A DNA stretch of 64,000 nt, taken from NCBI RefSeq assembly GCF_017355405.1, contig NZ_CP061178.1:186001-250000 (forward strand). Reading direction: 5' to 3'. Positions 29,825 to 38,786 of the stretch are shown one piece after another. Under the pieces are notes generated by a model. It was not told the DNA's origin. It did no database searches and saw only the letters and a program-made list of their open reading frames with translations. Every line of letters starts with the position of its first letter. The stretch's first letter is position 1. The DNA comes from Roseomonas haemaphysalidis (GTDB lineage Bacteria > Pseudomonadota > Alphaproteobacteria > Acetobacterales > Acetobacteraceae). Both the position numbers and the translations under genes were made by a program.

Positions 29825-30973
29825 ATGCCGCGTCATCCTAACCAGCCGCTCCTTCTGACACCCGGCCCCGTCAGCGTATCGCGCACCACCCGTGAGGCCA
29901 TGATGACCGATCGCCCGGCCGGGGACGTGGAGTTCCAGGAAGATCTCTCCTTCGCGCGGCGATACCTCGTCTCACTGGTGGGCGGCGGTGAGGCCTATAC
30001 CGCCATTCCACTCCCTGGGAGCGCCACCTACGCCAACGAGGGTGTCATCGCCTCATTGGTTCCCGACGGTGGCAAGCTGCTGCTGCACAGCAACGGCGTT
30101 TACGGTGACCGGCTGGTGGAAATCTGCACGCATCTCCGGGTGGAGCACAGCGTGGTGCGGACGCCGCCATTCACGCCGCCTTCCGCGGAATTGTTCGAGC
30201 AGATGCTCCGCGCCGACCCCGGTATCACCCACGTCATGCTGGTGCATTGTGAAACCAGCACAGGCGTGCTGAACCCGCTTGAAGGGGTCGCCGCACTGTG
30301 CCGGGCCTACAGCAAAGGCCTCCTGGTGGATGCGGTGGCATCGTTCGGTGCCATTCCGCTGGATGCCCGGCGACTGGGTTTTCAGGCCGTCACGCTTTCC
30401 TCGAACAAATGCATGCAGGGCGTGCCGGGGGTGGGCTGGGCGGTGGTGCACCGGCAGGCGCTGGAGAACGCCAAGGGCCAGTGCCGCTCGCTGGCGCTGG
30501 ACCTGTGGGACCATAACCAACACATGGACCGTACCGGCGGCTTCCGCTTCACGCCGCCCACGCATGTGGTCGCGGCCTTTGCCCAGGCCTGCCGCGAGCA
30601 CGCGGCCGAGGGTGGGGCCCATGCCCGGTTGGCGCGCTATAGCGGCAATTGGCAACGGCTCGTCGATGGCATGCGGCAGATGGGCTTCACCGCCGTGGTT
30701 CCGGACCGCTTTGCCTCGCCCATCGTCGCTACCTTCCGCGAGCCGACGCACCCGGCATTCAGTTTCCAGGCGCTGTTCGACGGCATGAAGCAGCGCGGTT
30801 TCATCATCTTCCCCGGCCGGCTGGCATTGGCCGATACCTTCCGCATCGGCTGCATGGGCGACGTAACGGAACACGACATCGGCGAGGCGCTGCAGGCAGT
30901 GGCCGAGACGTTGGCGGCGATGGGTGTAACACAGTTCGGCCGTGACGAGGTGGCGCTGATCGACCGTCAATGA
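29825..30973 (+). CDS. phnW: 2-aminoethylphosphonate-pyruvate transaminase-like class V aminotransferase
   Basis: A 382-aa PLP enzyme. It follows Salmonella PhnW closely by eye: LLLTPGPVSVSRT, GSATYANEGVI, HCETSTGVLNP, LSSNKCMQGVPG with the PLP lysine at about 195, RFTPPTHVVAAFAQA, and the FRIGCMGDV end. PhnW moves the amino group of 2-aminoethylphosphonate to pyruvate, giving phosphonoacetaldehyde. A strong AGGAGG lies 7 nt before the ATG. No phnX or phnA follows. Instead an SBP, a decarboxylase-like protein and an SDR come next, so a related beta-amino substrate cannot be excluded. The gene symbol is given on sequence likeness only. Confidence 0.82.
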   Translation: MPRHPNQPLLLTPGPVSVSRTTREAMMTDRPAGDVEFQEDLSFARRYLVSLVGGGEAYTAIPLPGSATYANEGVIASLVPDGGKLLLHSNGVYGDRLVEICTHLRVEHSVVRTPPFTPPSAELFEQMLRADPGITHVMLVHCETSTGVLNPLEGVAALCRAYSKGLLVDAVASFGAIPLDARRLGFQAVTLSSNKCMQGVPGVGWAVVHRQALENAKGQCRSLALDLWDHNQHMDRTGGFRFTPPTHVVAAFAQACREHAAEGGAHARLARYSGNWQRLVDGMRQMGFTAVVPDRFASPIVATFREPTHPAFSFQALFDGMKQRGFIIFPGRLALADTFRIGCMGDVTEHDIGEALQAVAETLAAMGVTQFGRDEVALIDRQ

Positions 30974-31043
30974 GATCCACCGATCCCACAGGCAGCCATT
31001 GGCCCGGATGTTGCTAGTTTTCAGTCATAAGAGTGTGGGACGC

Positions 31044-32633
31044 ATGTGGATGAGTAGTCAGCGATGGACCGGGATGCTGCAAAGGACCACAGTTGTCCTG
31101 ACACTCTGTTTCGCGATGCCCGTTATGGCAAAGGATCTTTCGATCGCTGTGGCATCGGCAGTGACGGCGATCGATCCGCACTACCATAACCTGTCGTCCA
31201 ACTTCAGCGTCGCGATGAATGTCTTCGATCGGTTGATCGATCAAGATGCGCAACAGCGTTTGGTGCCCGGCCTGGCCGTGTCGTGGGCGGCGGTGGACGA
31301 GACAACCTGGGAATTCCACCTGCGGCCAGGCGTGACCTTCCACGATGGCAGTGCTTTTGAGGCGGAGGATGTGGCGGCCTCGCTGCGCCGGGTGCCCTGG
31401 GTGCCGAACAGCCCCGGCTCCTACGAGGTCTATACCCGCGCGATCACGGAGATCGTCGTGGTGGACCCGCTGACGCTGCGCCTGAAGACCGCGGCACCCG
31501 CGCCGTTGCTGCCGGTCGACCTCTCTTCGATCGACATCATCTCCCGCCGGTTTGAAAAGGCCTCGACCGCCGACTTCAACAATGGCACCGCCACTATCGG
31601 CACCGGCCCGTTCCGCTTTGTGTCTTATGCATCCGGTGACCGTGTGCAGCTTCGGCGGAACGAGGCGTACTGGGGGCCGGCGCCGGCCTGGGACAATGCG
31701 ACGATCCGTATGATCCCGGCCAGTGGCGTGCGCATTGCGGCACTGCTTTCCGGCGATGTCCAGGTGATCGACAATGTGCCCCCAGGTGATGCCAAGCATC
31801 TGGCCGCGAACGGCACCATGCGCGTGGTCAGCACTCGCTCCAACAGCGTGCTGTTCCTGCACATGGACAGCTTCCGCGACCAGACGCCCATGGTGACCGA
31901 CCGTGCCGGCCAGCCGCTGCCAGCCAACCCGTTCAAGGATGTGCGGGTGCGCCGCGCCCTGTCGCTGGCCATCGACCGGCAGACGCTCACGGAGCGCCTG
32001 ATGGAAGGCGCGGCGGCACCGGCCAGCCAGTTGCTGGCCGATGGCTTCTTTGGCGTCAGCCCACGCCTGCGACCTGACCGCTACGATCCGGAGGCCGCCC
32101 GCAAGCTGCTGGCCGAGGCCGGCTACCCGGATGGTTTCTCGCTGACCATCGCCGGGCCGAACAATCGCTACCTGAACGACGCCAAGGTGGTGCAGGCCAT
32201 CGCGCCGATGCTGATCCGCGTGGGTATCGAGGCCAAGGTGGCAACCTTCCCGTGGTCGGTTTTCATCACCCAGGCGGGCCCGCCGCACTATGCCTACAGC
32301 GTGTTTCTGGCGGGCAACAGCTCGACCACCGGTGAGGCCTCCTTTCCCTTGCGGGCGCAGTTCGCCACGGTGAACCGCGAAACCGGCATGGGCTCCTCCA
32401 ACCGCGCCCGCTACTCGAACCCGGAGGTTGATCGTGTGCTAACCGAGGCAATGCGGACGGTCGACGACGGAAAGCGTGAAGCATTGCTGCAAAGGGTGGC
32501 CGAGATCGCCATGGCCGACCAGGCCGTAGTGCCGCTGTTCTACCAGGACAACGTCTTCGCCAGCCGTATTGGCTACCGGTATACGCCGCGGTCGGACGGC
32601 TTTGTCTCGGCCGCCATGGTGTCGCCGGAATGA
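31044..32633 (+). CDS. ABC importer solute-binding protein, family 5, orphan
   Basis: A periplasmic receptor of about 529 aa. MLQRTTVVLTLCFAMPVMA is a good Sec signal, so the start is either ATG 31044 or ATG 31074; an upstream TTG at 30999 is less likely. It shares IDPHYHN, VFDRLID, LRPGVTFHDGS, WVPNSPGSY and GTGPFRFVSY with the SBPs at 3842, 35919 and 43878. No permease is adjacent. Its TGA overlaps the next start as ATGA, which ties it to the decarboxylase-like protein. Likely ligand: the compound processed by this operon, unknown. Confidence 0.92.
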   Translation: MWMSSQRWTGMLQRTTVVLTLCFAMPVMAKDLSIAVASAVTAIDPHYHNLSSNFSVAMNVFDRLIDQDAQQRLVPGLAVSWAAVDETTWEFHLRPGVTFHDGSAFEAEDVAASLRRVPWVPNSPGSYEVYTRAITEIVVVDPLTLRLKTAAPAPLLPVDLSSIDIISRRFEKASTADFNNGTATIGTGPFRFVSYASGDRVQLRRNEAYWGPAPAWDNATIRMIPASGVRIAALLSGDVQVIDNVPPGDAKHLAANGTMRVVSTRSNSVLFLHMDSFRDQTPMVTDRAGQPLPANPFKDVRVRRALSLAIDRQTLTERLMEGAAAPASQLLADGFFGVSPRLRPDRYDPEAARKLLAEAGYPDGFSLTIAGPNNRYLNDAKVVQAIAPMLIRVGIEAKVATFPWSVFITQAGPPHYAYSVFLAGNSSTTGEASFPLRAQFATVNRETGMGSSNRARYSNPEVDRVLTEAMRTVDDGKREALLQRVAEIAMADQAVVPLFYQDNVFASRIGYRYTPRSDGFVSAAMVSPE

Positions 32634-33637
32634 CGACCGGGCGGCTGCCAGTCAAACTCACCTTCGCCGATTACGCCCGGCTGATGCCGCTGGCGCGGGG
32701 CGAGGTGGTGCCACCGGGCATCGACCTGACGCTGACGCTCGGCCGGCGAGGCTCCTGGGAAGACCGCAATGCCATGTTGCGACGGGCATTGAACGATCCG
32801 TCGGTGCAGGGGGGCGAGTCCTCGTTCTGCCGCCATGTCATGCGCATCGACCAGGGCGACCGTAGCCATGTGGCGCTGCCGGTCTTCCCACTGCGCGGCT
32901 TCACCATCCGCGATCTCTACGCCGTGTCAGGCAGCCCATTCACCGCCATCGCGGACCTCGCTGGTAAGCGGATCGGCATGTACGGCTGGGCCAATAGCGG
33001 AGCGGTCTGGTACCGCCACTTGTTGGCCACGCATGGCGTGGATATCGCCGGCATCCACTGGTGCATCGGCCCAGTCGACGACCCGATGCCCGCTGCGAGC
33101 CCGGAGGCGCTGCCACCCGGCGTCACCACCCCGCCGGAGGGAGGCTCGCTGTCCGCCATGTTGCTGGCGGGCGAGCTGGACGCGGTGTTCAGTCCGCCAC
33201 GCCCGCGTGCCTACCATCGTGAGCGCGGACCCATCATCCGGCTGGTGCGCGACTGGAGGGCCGAGGAGGAGCGCTATTTCAAGCAGACAGGCTTGTTCCC
33301 CACCCAGCATCTGGTGGTGATCCGCCGCGCGCTGTGGGAGGTGCATCCCTGGGTGGCGCGGGCACTGACCGAAGCCTTTATCGCCGGCAACGACGCCTTC
33401 ACCGCCGCGCAGCGCAATTTCCCCTATGCCACCCCGTGGCTCGAGGACGAGTTGGAGCGGACCGAGGCTTTGCTGGGAGAGGATTTCCATCCTTATGGCT
33501 TCGAACCCAACCGGCAGCCTATCGATATATTCGCCGAACAGTCCTGGCGCGCCGGCATCACGACGCGGCGGCTTTCACCGGAGGTGCTCTTCGCGGAATA
33601 TCTCGAGAGCGCGGCCCTGCCGCTTCCGCCAGCCTAA
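32630..33637 (+). CDS. 4,5-dihydroxyphthalate decarboxylase-like / NMT1-like binding-fold protein
   Basis: A 335-aa protein whose closest recognisable pattern is the dihydroxyphthalate-decarboxylase group of the type-2 periplasmic-binding fold. LTFADYARLMPLARGEVVPPGIDLT opens the chain; VALPVFPLRGF and LAGKRIGMYGWANSGAVWYRHLL follow. There is no signal peptide, so it is probably cytoplasmic and may be an enzyme rather than a receptor. It begins at an ATGA overlap with the SBP and is followed after 12 bp by the SDR gene. A decarboxylation in the same pathway as PhnW and the SDR is possible. Function not proven. Confidence 0.78.
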   Translation: MTTGRLPVKLTFADYARLMPLARGEVVPPGIDLTLTLGRRGSWEDRNAMLRRALNDPSVQGGESSFCRHVMRIDQGDRSHVALPVFPLRGFTIRDLYAVSGSPFTAIADLAGKRIGMYGWANSGAVWYRHLLATHGVDIAGIHWCIGPVDDPMPAASPEALPPGVTTPPEGGSLSAMLLAGELDAVFSPPRPRAYHRERGPIIRLVRDWRAEEERYFKQTGLFPTQHLVVIRRALWEVHPWVARALTEAFIAGNDAFTAAQRNFPYATPWLEDELERTEALLGEDFHPYGFEPNRQPIDIFAEQSWRAGITTRRLSPEVLFAEYLESAALPLPPA

Positions 33638-33649
33638 GGATACTGGATT

Positions 33650-34429
33650 ATGGATCTTGGACTGACCAATAAATGTGCGTTGGTCACTGGTGGTGCGCGA
33701 GGCATCGGGCGGGCGATCGCGGCGAGCCTGTTGGCAGAAGGTGCCCGGGTTGCCTTCTGCAGCCGTTCGCCGGAGCCGGTGGTGGAAACGGAGCGACAGT
33801 TGCGTGAGGCTGCCGGCCCCGAACGCGTCTTCGGCTTTCCAGCCGATGTCGCGACCGCCGAGGGTGCCGCGGGTTTCGTGGCTGATGCGGTGGTGGCGCT
33901 GGGTGGGGTCGATCTGCTGGTGGCCAACGTGGGTGGCAGCGCCGGCGGCTGGCTGGAGGAGAGCACGCATGACGACTGGCAGCGCACCTTCGCGCTGAAC
34001 CTGTTCCATGCTGTTGATACCATCCGCGCCGTCGTGCCACATATGCGCCAGCGGGGCGGCGGCAGCATCGTCGTGGTGGCGTCCATCTCTGGCTGGAAGC
34101 CCGGCGGCAAGGCGCAGTATGCGGCTGCCAAGGCTGCGGAGATTCAACTCGCGGCCTCCCTGGCGGAGGAACTGGCGCCTGACCGGATCCGCATCAATAC
34201 GGTCAGTCCCGGCTCCGTTCTCTATGAGGGCGGCGGCTGGGACCGGCGGATGCAGCGGGAGCCCGAGGTCATCGAGGCTTTCATTCAGCGTGAGTTCCCG
34301 GGTGGTCGCATGGGAACCGCTGAGGAGATCGCCGATGTGGTTACCTTCGCCTTGTCGCGTCGCGCCAGTTGGGTAAACGGGGCGCATCTTGCCGTCGATG
34401 GCGCGCAGCGGCGGCCATCGATCGGCTAA
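33650..34429 (+). CDS. Short-chain dehydrogenase/reductase (FabG-like)
   Basis: A 259-aa classical SDR. The NAD(P) motif is VTGGARGIGRAIA, the NNAG-equivalent is VANVGG, and catalysis uses the Ser of VASISGW with the YAAAK Tyr-Lys pair. The C-terminus VNGAHLAVDGAQ is typical. It is last in the PhnW-SBP-decarboxylase operon, with a short 12-bp gap before it. It would oxidise or reduce an alcohol/carbonyl in that pathway. Confidence 0.93.
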   Translation: MDLGLTNKCALVTGGARGIGRAIAASLLAEGARVAFCSRSPEPVVETERQLREAAGPERVFGFPADVATAEGAAGFVADAVVALGGVDLLVANVGGSAGGWLEESTHDDWQRTFALNLFHAVDTIRAVVPHMRQRGGGSIVVVASISGWKPGGKAQYAAAKAAEIQLAASLAEELAPDRIRINTVSPGSVLYEGGGWDRRMQREPEVIEAFIQREFPGGRMGTAEEIADVVTFALSRRASWVNGAHLAVDGAQRRPSIG

Positions 34430-34857
34430 GGCAAACACGGAATCTCAACGACCTTCCTCGAGTATCTGGCAGGTGTGAGCATCTTTTAATAGATGCAGAA
34501 TCTGCGCTGTTAGTTGACGAGATATATATATCCATACACACTAAAGAAGTTTCTGTGCAAATTATTAGAGTGTTGGCCTGTAGAACTTCATCCTTGCATT
34601 TCTCGGCAAAGAGAGTGTCGGGATCAGTCATCAGGGATTTCGTAACGTTATAGAGACAATAAGCGCCCTAAATATTTGGCGAATATTCGAAGATGAGGGC
34701 GCCCCCGCAGCCACCGGAACGGAATAATAAATTGTTAGAACAGAAGTGCCGAAGCCATTCATTGTCGATAATAAATCGAACGATTTCTGATCTCTATCGA
34801 GCAGCCGAATGAAGGCAGGCACCGGCCAATACTCCGCTCGGCAGGAAGCTTTTTAGA
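34430..34857. other. 428-bp AT-rich gap between operons
   Basis: Clearly richer in A and T than the flanking genes, with a run GATATATATATC at 34521-34532. Short frames exist on both strands but none has a convincing ribosome site or family likeness. It may be a promoter-poor spacer or a seam between acquired segments. Confidence 0.45.
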
Positions 34858-35826
34858 TCACTCCGCCTGGACAAGGTGATCCGAAATGGTCACGCCAATC
34901 ATTTGACGCAGCCAGGCCAGCCCCGGGTCGTCATCCCTTGTCTGTTGCCAGCACACTTCGATGGGATGCGCACGGCAGGGCAGCGGGCATTCGAGTATGT
35001 CCAGTTTGCCGGCTACCAAAGCCGTCATCGCAGTTCCGTGTGGTACCGTCGCGATCAGGTCCGTACTTGCCACGATGAGCGCCGCCGCCGTGAAGTGCGG
35101 GACCACCACGGCGACGTGGCGCCGTAATCCCCGGAGTTCCAATTCATCGTCGATCCATCCTTTCCGATCGGCAAATGACGACACCTTGACGTGGCCAAGC
35201 GCAGCGAAGGTCTGCAGGTCGAAGCCGCGCCGGAATGCCGTATGGCCCTGAGCCAGGATGCAGACCTGCGCTTCTTCCCCAAACCGCTGCACTCTCAACC
35301 GCGGGGGCATGATGCCGATATGGCCAAGGGCCAGGTCGATCTTGCCGTCGTCCAGCAATCCCGGCAGTCCGATATGTCCCGGCGCCGTCGCCCGGGGCAG
35401 ATGGATGGCTTCCAGGCTGACATATGGCGCCGCGGTGCGAAGCCGGCGGACCAGCTGCGGAAGGATGGTGGTGGAAACCAAGTCATTCATGCCGATCCGG
35501 AAATGGCGCCGGGACGAGGTGGCATCGAATGGCTCTACGGCGGTGATAGCCTGCTGCAGGATGCTGAGGGCGTGCTGCACGGCGGCCGACAAGGCAACGC
35601 AGCGCGCCGTGGGCACCAGCCCTCCGGCGGCGCGCACGAACAGCGGGTCGCCAAAGGCAACCCGCAAGCGCGACAACGCATGGCTCATCGCTGGCTGTGA
35701 CAACCCGATTATGCGCCCCGCCTCGGTGATCTGCCGGGCCTGGAACAGGGCATCCAACGCCTTCAGAAGATTGAGGTCGAGCCGGAGGAGGTGACGGATT
35801 GTCCGCGGGTCATTCATGCCATGCAT
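34858..35826 (-). CDS. LysR-family transcriptional regulator (NodD/NahR-like)
   Basis: A 322-aa regulator. The N-terminal helix-turn-helix reads RLDLNLLKALDALFQARQITEAGRIIGLSQPAMSHALSRLR in pieces typical of the NodD/PcpR branch. The rest is the two-lobed effector domain. ATGs at 35826 and 35817 are both possible. It is divergent from the orphan SBP at 35919 across a short gap holding a perfect TCAAAT-N11-ATTTGA LysR box. It probably activates the SBP/serine-hydrolase operon in response to the imported compound or a breakdown product. Confidence 0.93.
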   Translation of the reverse strand: MHGMNDPRTIRHLLRLDLNLLKALDALFQARQITEAGRIIGLSQPAMSHALSRLRVAFGDPLFVRAAGGLVPTARCVALSAAVQHALSILQQAITAVEPFDATSSRRHFRIGMNDLVSTTILPQLVRRLRTAAPYVSLEAIHLPRATAPGHIGLPGLLDDGKIDLALGHIGIMPPRLRVQRFGEEAQVCILAQGHTAFRRGFDLQTFAALGHVKVSSFADRKGWIDDELELRGLRRHVAVVVPHFTAAALIVASTDLIATVPHGTAMTALVAGKLDILECPLPCRAHPIEVCWQQTRDDDPGLAWLRQMIGVTISDHLVQAE

Positions 35827-35829
35827 GAA

Positions 35830-35852
35830 TCAAATGCTAAACATCGATTTGA
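35830..35852. promoter_or_regulatory. LysR box TCAAAT-N11-ATTTGA
   Basis: A perfect 6-11-6 inverted repeat of the T-N11-A class used by LysR proteins. It ends 66 bp before the SBP start and lies next to the divergent LysR start, where an autoregulatory and activation site is expected. Assignment to the adjacent regulator is inference. Confidence 0.65.
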
Positions 35853-35918
35853 CGGAGGTCCAGGCGGGATGACCTACTGACTGTTCCGCCAGACCCGACC
35901 CGCTGAAGGCACCCTGCC

Positions 35919-37487
35919 ATGATCTGTCGCGCAAGCATTTCCGCCGCATGCTTCCTGCTGCTCAGCACGGCGCTGCAGGCGGAAAGCCTGACCATTGGCA
36001 TGGCAGGGGCGGTGACCTCGGTGGACCCACATTTCCACAACGCCTCGCCCAACAACAGCCTGGCCATGCAGATCTTCGACCGGCTGGTCGAGCGTAGCGC
36101 TTCCGGTCAGCTTCAGCCCGGCTTGGCCGAGAGCTGGGCTCCAGCTGGCGAAACGGCCTGGGAATTCCACCTGCGCTCCGGCGTGCGCTGGCACGACGGC
36201 ACGCCGCTGCTGGCGGACGATATTGCCTTCAGCTTGCAGCGCGCCCGCAACGTGCCCAACAGCCCTGGCGGCTTCGGCGGGTTTCTCCGCAACGTGGGCA
36301 AAGTGACCGCCATTGCCCCCGGTATTCTGCGCATCGAGACGCTCGCCCCGTCGCCTGGCCTGCCGGGGGACCTTGCCAACGTCGCCATTGTATCGCGCCA
36401 CGCAGGGGAAGCTGCCGGCACTGCCGACTACAATTCGGGCGCCGCCGCGATCGGCACCGGCGCCTTCCGGCTCGGACGCTTCAGCCCGGGGGAACGCGTG
36501 GTGCTGGAGCGCAACCCGAACTGGTGGGGTGACAGGCCCGTTTGGGATACGGTCACCTATCGCATGATGCCGAACGCTGCGAGCCGGACCGCCGCCATCC
36601 TGTCACGTGACGTCGACATGATCGAGATGCCCGCGGCGGCCGATCTGCCTCGCCTGCGGGCCGCCCCGGGCGTAACGGTGGCCAGCGGCGCCGGGCTGCG
36701 GGTGATCTATCTGGCACCTGCTCATGCGGCGGCAGCACCTGGCGACAACCTCGTGACGGCCGCTGACGGCTCGCCGATGCGGGAAAATCCCTTGGCCAAG
36801 CGAGAGGTACGGCAGGCCCTGTCGCTGGCTATCAACCGCGCCGCTGTGACGGAGCGCATCATGGAGGGCACCGCGACACCCACCGTGCAGTTCCTGCCGG
36901 CCGGCACCTTCTCCTACGATAAGGCGATGCCGGTGCCAGAGGCCGCGCCCGACAAGGCGCGGGCGCTGCTCCGGCAGGCAGGCTACCCGGATGGCTTCCG
37001 TTTGACGCTGCACGTGCCATCCGACCGCTACCCCAATGCGCCGGCGGTGGGGCAGGCCGTGGCGCAGATGTGGACGCGCATTGGCGTGCGCACCAGCCTC
37101 GTGTCGCTACCGTGGAGCGCCTACTCCGCGCAGCGGGAACACTTCGCGGTTGGCATGCTGGGTCTCGGCAACGCGACGTTCGATGCCACCTCCATGTTGG
37201 TCAATGGACTCGGCACCGTTGACGCCGCCAAGGGCACCGGCGCGCTGAACGACAGCGGCTACAGCAATCCGGCACTCGATGCCCTGACGGCGCGGGCCAC
37301 TGCCACCTTTGACGATGCGGCGCGTGAGGCGCTGCTGGTGGAGGCAACGCGCTTGGCGGTGACGGATGCCGCCATCATCCCGCTTTATCACCAGAGCAAC
37401 ACCTGGGCGATGCGCAAGGGCTTGTCCTATGTGCCGCGTGTCGATGAGCGCACGCTCGCCAAGGATGTCCGGATCTCCGGCCGCTAG
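35919..37487 (+). CDS. ABC importer solute-binding protein, family 5, orphan
   Basis: A 522-aa periplasmic receptor with a Sec signal (ISAACFLLLSTALQAES). It has VDPHFHN, IFDRLVE, VRWHDGTP and NVPNSPGGF, as in the related orphan SBPs; the closest likeness by eye is to the one at 3842. GAAGG lies before the ATG. No permease is adjacent. It heads an operon with two serine hydrolases under the divergent LysR regulator. The ligand is therefore likely an ester, amide or beta-lactam-like molecule. Confidence 0.92.
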   Translation: MICRASISAACFLLLSTALQAESLTIGMAGAVTSVDPHFHNASPNNSLAMQIFDRLVERSASGQLQPGLAESWAPAGETAWEFHLRSGVRWHDGTPLLADDIAFSLQRARNVPNSPGGFGGFLRNVGKVTAIAPGILRIETLAPSPGLPGDLANVAIVSRHAGEAAGTADYNSGAAAIGTGAFRLGRFSPGERVVLERNPNWWGDRPVWDTVTYRMMPNAASRTAAILSRDVDMIEMPAAADLPRLRAAPGVTVASGAGLRVIYLAPAHAAAAPGDNLVTAADGSPMRENPLAKREVRQALSLAINRAAVTERIMEGTATPTVQFLPAGTFSYDKAMPVPEAAPDKARALLRQAGYPDGFRLTLHVPSDRYPNAPAVGQAVAQMWTRIGVRTSLVSLPWSAYSAQREHFAVGMLGLGNATFDATSMLVNGLGTVDAAKGTGALNDSGYSNPALDALTARATATFDDAAREALLVEATRLAVTDAAIIPLYHQSNTWAMRKGLSYVPRVDERTLAKDVRISGR

Positions 37488-37520
37488 CGCCATCTTATCC
37501 CCCCTATCAGGATCACTGCC

Positions 37521-38561
37521 ATGAGTGCTTCGGCCGCCGCCCCCCCGGTTCCCGGGACGGACTGGGACCGCTTCTCCAGCCCGATGGAGGCCGGCTTCGA
37601 CGCCGGGGGCCTTGTGGCTCTCGACGCGCGGCTGGACGCGCTACCCACCACCTCGCTGATGGTCTGCAGGGGCGCGCGCGTGGTGCATAGCTATGGCGAC
37701 GTGTCGGAGCAAAGCTACCTGGCATCCACCCGCAAAAGCATCCTGTCGATGCTGTATGGCCCCCATGTCGCGAACGGTACCATCGACCTGTCGTTGACGC
37801 TGGAGCAGCTTGGCATCGATGATGTCGAAGGCCTGACATCGGCCGAGCGGCAGGCCACCATCCGCGACGTGCTGAAAAGCAGCTCCGGCGTGTACTATCC
37901 TGCCGGCAGCCCGGGCGGCGATGACGCCGGTACGCCCGCGCGTGGGTCGCAGCGCCCCGGAGCGTATTTCCACTACAACAATTGGGACTTCAACGTCGCA
38001 GGCGCGATCTTCGAACAGCTGACAGGCACCAGCGTGCATGATGCGCTGGGCGACCAGCTTGCCGTGCCACTCGGCTTTCAGGACTTTGACCTGAGCCGGC
38101 AGCGCATGCTGGGCTACCCGGACAAGTCACGCTTTCTGGCCTATCACATGTTTCTATCGGCACGGGACATGGCACGCATCGGCCTGCTGGCATTGCGGCG
38201 CGGCGACTGGGGCGGGCGGCAGCTCATCCCGCCCGCATGGATCGACGAAAGTACCCGGACGCAGATCGATGCGACGGAAATGCAGGGGAAGTACCGGGAC
38301 GGGCCCTATGGCTACGGTTACTACTGGTGGACGCCGCGCGACCCGGCGCCGCAATGGCGCGGGGCGTTCCAGGCCTCGGGACATTTTGGCCAGTTCCTGC
38401 TCTGCCTGCCAGCGGTGGATCTGGTGATCGTCCATCGCCGCGCTGTCAGCGACGCCAAGGCAATGGCGCGCAATGCCGGGATCGACAAGACGGAGGAGCC
38501 CGCTGTCTCCGCCGGGCAATTCCTGGAGATCGCCGGCATGGTGGTGGCGGCCTTGCGCTGA
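37521..38561 (+). CDS. Serine hydrolase, beta-lactamase class C/esterase family, no signal peptide
   Basis: A 346-aa hydrolase of the serine beta-lactamase/D-alanyl carboxypeptidase fold. The SxxK nucleophile motif is S69-T-R-K72 (in YLASTRKSILSM) and YHYNN-like Y152-N-N154 supplies the YxN element. A late GHFGQF takes the place of the KTG region. No export signal is seen, so it is probably cytoplasmic, unlike its tandem neighbour. AGGAT precedes the ATG, 33 bp after the SBP gene. It would hydrolyse an ester, amide or lactam carried in via the SBP. True beta-lactamase activity is not implied. Confidence 0.88.
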   Translation: MSASAAAPPVPGTDWDRFSSPMEAGFDAGGLVALDARLDALPTTSLMVCRGARVVHSYGDVSEQSYLASTRKSILSMLYGPHVANGTIDLSLTLEQLGIDDVEGLTSAERQATIRDVLKSSSGVYYPAGSPGGDDAGTPARGSQRPGAYFHYNNWDFNVAGAIFEQLTGTSVHDALGDQLAVPLGFQDFDLSRQRMLGYPDKSRFLAYHMFLSARDMARIGLLALRRGDWGGRQLIPPAWIDESTRTQIDATEMQGKYRDGPYGYGYYWWTPRDPAPQWRGAFQASGHFGQFLLCLPAVDLVIVHRRAVSDAKAMARNAGIDKTEEPAVSAGQFLEIAGMVVAALR

Positions 38562-38786
38562 CACAGCCACCTTGCGCCGCCTGATCGGTGCCGTGTCAAG
38601 GTGCCAGTAGGTGAAGGAAAACGATGGGGCGTAGCTATGACTGTGCCCCCGGTAGACGCTGGTGGCCGTCAAGTCCAAACTCTTGGCCTGACGCACCAAG
38701 CAAAGGCCACAAGCCGCTATGCCTGCGTCTGTCTTCCGCCGCCGGACGGCATCCGGCGACCGCTTTGCGTCGCGAGATCAAGATCC

